Assembly: GCF_900890425.1 (NCBI RefSeq)
Contig: NZ_CAAHFG010000001.1
Span: 3,596,001 to 3,660,000, forward strand
DNA length: 64,000 nt
Direction: 5' to 3'
Origin: Pontiella desulfatans
Lineage (GTDB): Bacteria > Verrucomicrobiota > Kiritimatiellia > Kiritimatiellales > Pontiellaceae
The translations under genes were made by a program, and so were the position numbers. Positions 62,805 to 64,000 of the stretch are shown here, one piece after another (the first letter of the stretch is position 1; every line of letters starts with the position of its first letter). Under the pieces are notes generated by a model. That model was not told the origin of the DNA. It made no database searches and was given only the letters and a program-made list of their open reading frames with translations.

Positions 62805-64000
62805 CTACTCGACTCCAAAGTAGTGCTTGTACCACGGGGCTTCCCGCCCGAACGTTTCGACAAAGCCCGGGCGCTGCTGCGCATCGCGCCAGATTGCCAA
62901 CTTCTTCTGAAGGCGGTCGGCCAGCTCCGGATGCTGATCAATCACATTCCGGTTTTCCTGCGCATCCGTTTCCATATCAAAAAGCATGCGCACGCCGTTT
63001 TCCAACTCATGGAACTTCCATTTCCCTTCACGAATGGCCGACTGTCCCCAGAAGCGCCAATAGAGCGCTTCATGAGGATCGTCTTTTTGCCCGTTCGCCA
63101 GATACGGCATCAGATTGACCCCATCAATTACGCCGGGCTTCGTTTTCACACCGGCCAGCGCCAACGCCGTGGCCCCGGCATCGAGGGAAATCACCGGGCG
63201 GTCATAGACCTGCGCCGGAATTTTATTTTTCCAATAGACCAGGTACGGCACTCGGATCCCGCCATCGGACAACATGCCCTTTTCGCCGACCATCGGCCCG
63301 TTAAGCGAACCATCCCAACCGGGTTTATCGAACGGATCATCCTTCATATGAATCTTGAGCGGTGCTCCGTTATCACCGAAATAGAAAATGATCGTGTCGT
63401 CTTCGATGCCGTACTTGCGTAAAGATTCAACGATCGCGCCGACGCCGTCATCAATGGCCGCAATGGAGGCCAGAGCCCAGCGGCGGCGTTCGGCCATTTC
63501 GCCGGGGAAACGGTCAAAATGTTTCTTTACAACTTCCATCGGCACATGCGGGGCAAAGTAAGCCAGGTGCAGGAAAAAGGGCTCATCTTTATGGCGCTTG
63601 ATGAACGCCAGCGCGGCTTCGCTTTGTTTGTCGACCCGGAAGGTTTTCTGATCCACCTCGCGCTCGTGCGGAATGTCGTTTCCATCCAGATCATAGTTGC
63701 GCAAATAGACGTTCATCGTGCCGTCGTAATAATCCGCGAACCCGCGGTTCATCGGCAGGTAGGGTTTGATCAACTCATCCGGCACCCGTGGGTTCTTCTG
63801 CTCCAGCCCTTCCGGCCAGGCACCTTCCATCCAGTGGCGGCTGTTGCGATTCGGTTCCAGATGCCATTTACCCACAAACCCCGTGGCATACCCGACATCG
63901 CGCAGGCGTTCGGCAATCGTGGTTTCGTTGATATCCATCGGCGCATAGTAATTTCCATCCAGCCCGAAGCGAGTCTGGTAGCGCCCGGTCACAACACCCG
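62805..64000 (-). CDS. S1-family sulfatase, 5' end cut by window edge
   Basis: The frame is open to the last base of the window; a GTG at 63992 is internal (GVVTGRYQTRFG follows the formylglycine loop in this subfamily). The catalytic Cys and signal peptide therefore lie outside. The visible 397 residues include GFVGKWHLEPNRNSRHWMEG, YFAPHVPMEVVKKH, IFYFGDNGAPLKIHM and LFDMETDAQENRNVID, all normal for a sulfatase and closest in pattern to the 24304-25845 protein. Its stop is one base before the start of the GPH symporter, so the two are translated in a coupled manner. Confidence 0.9.
   Translation of the reverse strand, partial: GVVTGRYQTRFGLDGNYYAPMDINETTIAERLRDVGYATGFVGKWHLEPNRNSRHWMEGAWPEGLEQKNPRVPDELIKPYLPMNRGFADYYDGTMNVYLRNYDLDGNDIPHEREVDQKTFRVDKQSEAALAFIKRHKDEPFFLHLAYFAPHVPMEVVKKHFDRFPGEMAERRRWALASIAAIDDGVGAIVESLRKYGIEDDTIIFYFGDNGAPLKIHMKDDPFDKPGWDGSLNGPMVGEKGMLSDGGIRVPYLVYWKNKIPAQVYDRPVISLDAGATALALAGVKTKPGVIDGVNLMPYLANGQKDDPHEALYWRFWGQSAIREGKWKFHELENGVRMLFDMETDAQENRNVIDQHPELADRLQKKLAIWRDAQQRPGFVETFGREAPWYKHYFGVE

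Noticed and set aside
1-64000. CRISPR array or sulfatase maturase gene
   Set aside because: No regularly spaced identical repeats with unique spacers were seen, and no radical-SAM CxxxCxxC maturase or FGE-type gene was recognised in any frame.

Overview
This window looks like a polysaccharide-degradation region from a PVC-superphylum bacterium, most likely Kiritimatiellota (Pontiella-like). That is an inference from content, not from a marker gene. The clues are 13 S1-type sulfatases with Cys-type active-site motifs, almost all secreted or lipoprotein; PEP-CTERM and calcium-binding (TSP3-like) C-termini; several AraC regulators; GPH-family sugar symporters; and GH78/GH106/GH130-type glycosidases. 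No rRNA, complete tRNA, CRISPR array or replication gene is visible. No sulfatase-maturing enzyme (FGE or anSME) lies in the window, so maturation must be encoded elsewhere.

Layout. 1-2529: 3' end of a GH130-like gene and a sulfatase (+). 2530-7890: a mobile-element graveyard with two tRNA 3'-half fragments, an intact IS4-family element with target duplication, a lone transposase HTH protein, a decayed integrase, a diverged direct repeat and two small proteins. 7892-13437: DUF202 protein and three sulfatases (-), with an AraC remnant wedged between two of them. 13704-15491: two tandem AraC regulators (+). 15575-28383: a 1684-residue fusion (beta-structure, Fn3, TIM-barrel-like region, propeller, sulfatase, TSP3), three paralogous secreted proteins sharing an EGFNSGFSSP domain, two more sulfatases, a REP/RAYT relic and a MITE-like element. 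28557-37936: a probable rhamnose locus (GH106, sugar isomerase, RhaT-type symporter, divergent AraC regulator, GH78). 38118-42783: AraC, sulfatase, a gene remnant, an orphan PAS histidine kinase and a ThuA-like protein. 42787-45976: a Gfo/Idh/MocA oxidoreductase gene split by an IS1595-type element, and a TIM-barrel epimerase. 46104-64000: an AraC regulator, five sulfatases (the last cut by the window edge), two GPH symporters, two large GH106-like proteins and a gene with a premature amber stop.

Working model. Secreted sulfatases remove sulfate esters and the rhamnosidase-like enzymes release sugars from a sulfated, rhamnose-containing algal polysaccharide (ulvan- or rhamnan-like; inferred). 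RhaT- and GPH-type symporters import the products and cytosolic isomerase/epimerase/oxidoreductase enzymes channel them into metabolism. The most notable regulatory signal is a recurring motif, approximately TGGCAGGRWTGTC when read in the direction of the minus-strand genes. It lies upstream of several sulfatase and EGFNSGFSSP genes and of the AraC pair, and in three places occurs as two copies 20-21 bp apart. This suggests a shared AraC-type regulon. The window also shows active genome decay: two independent Gln-to-stop mutations, an IS-split gene, gene-end remnants and hairpin repeats, one of them inside a coding region.
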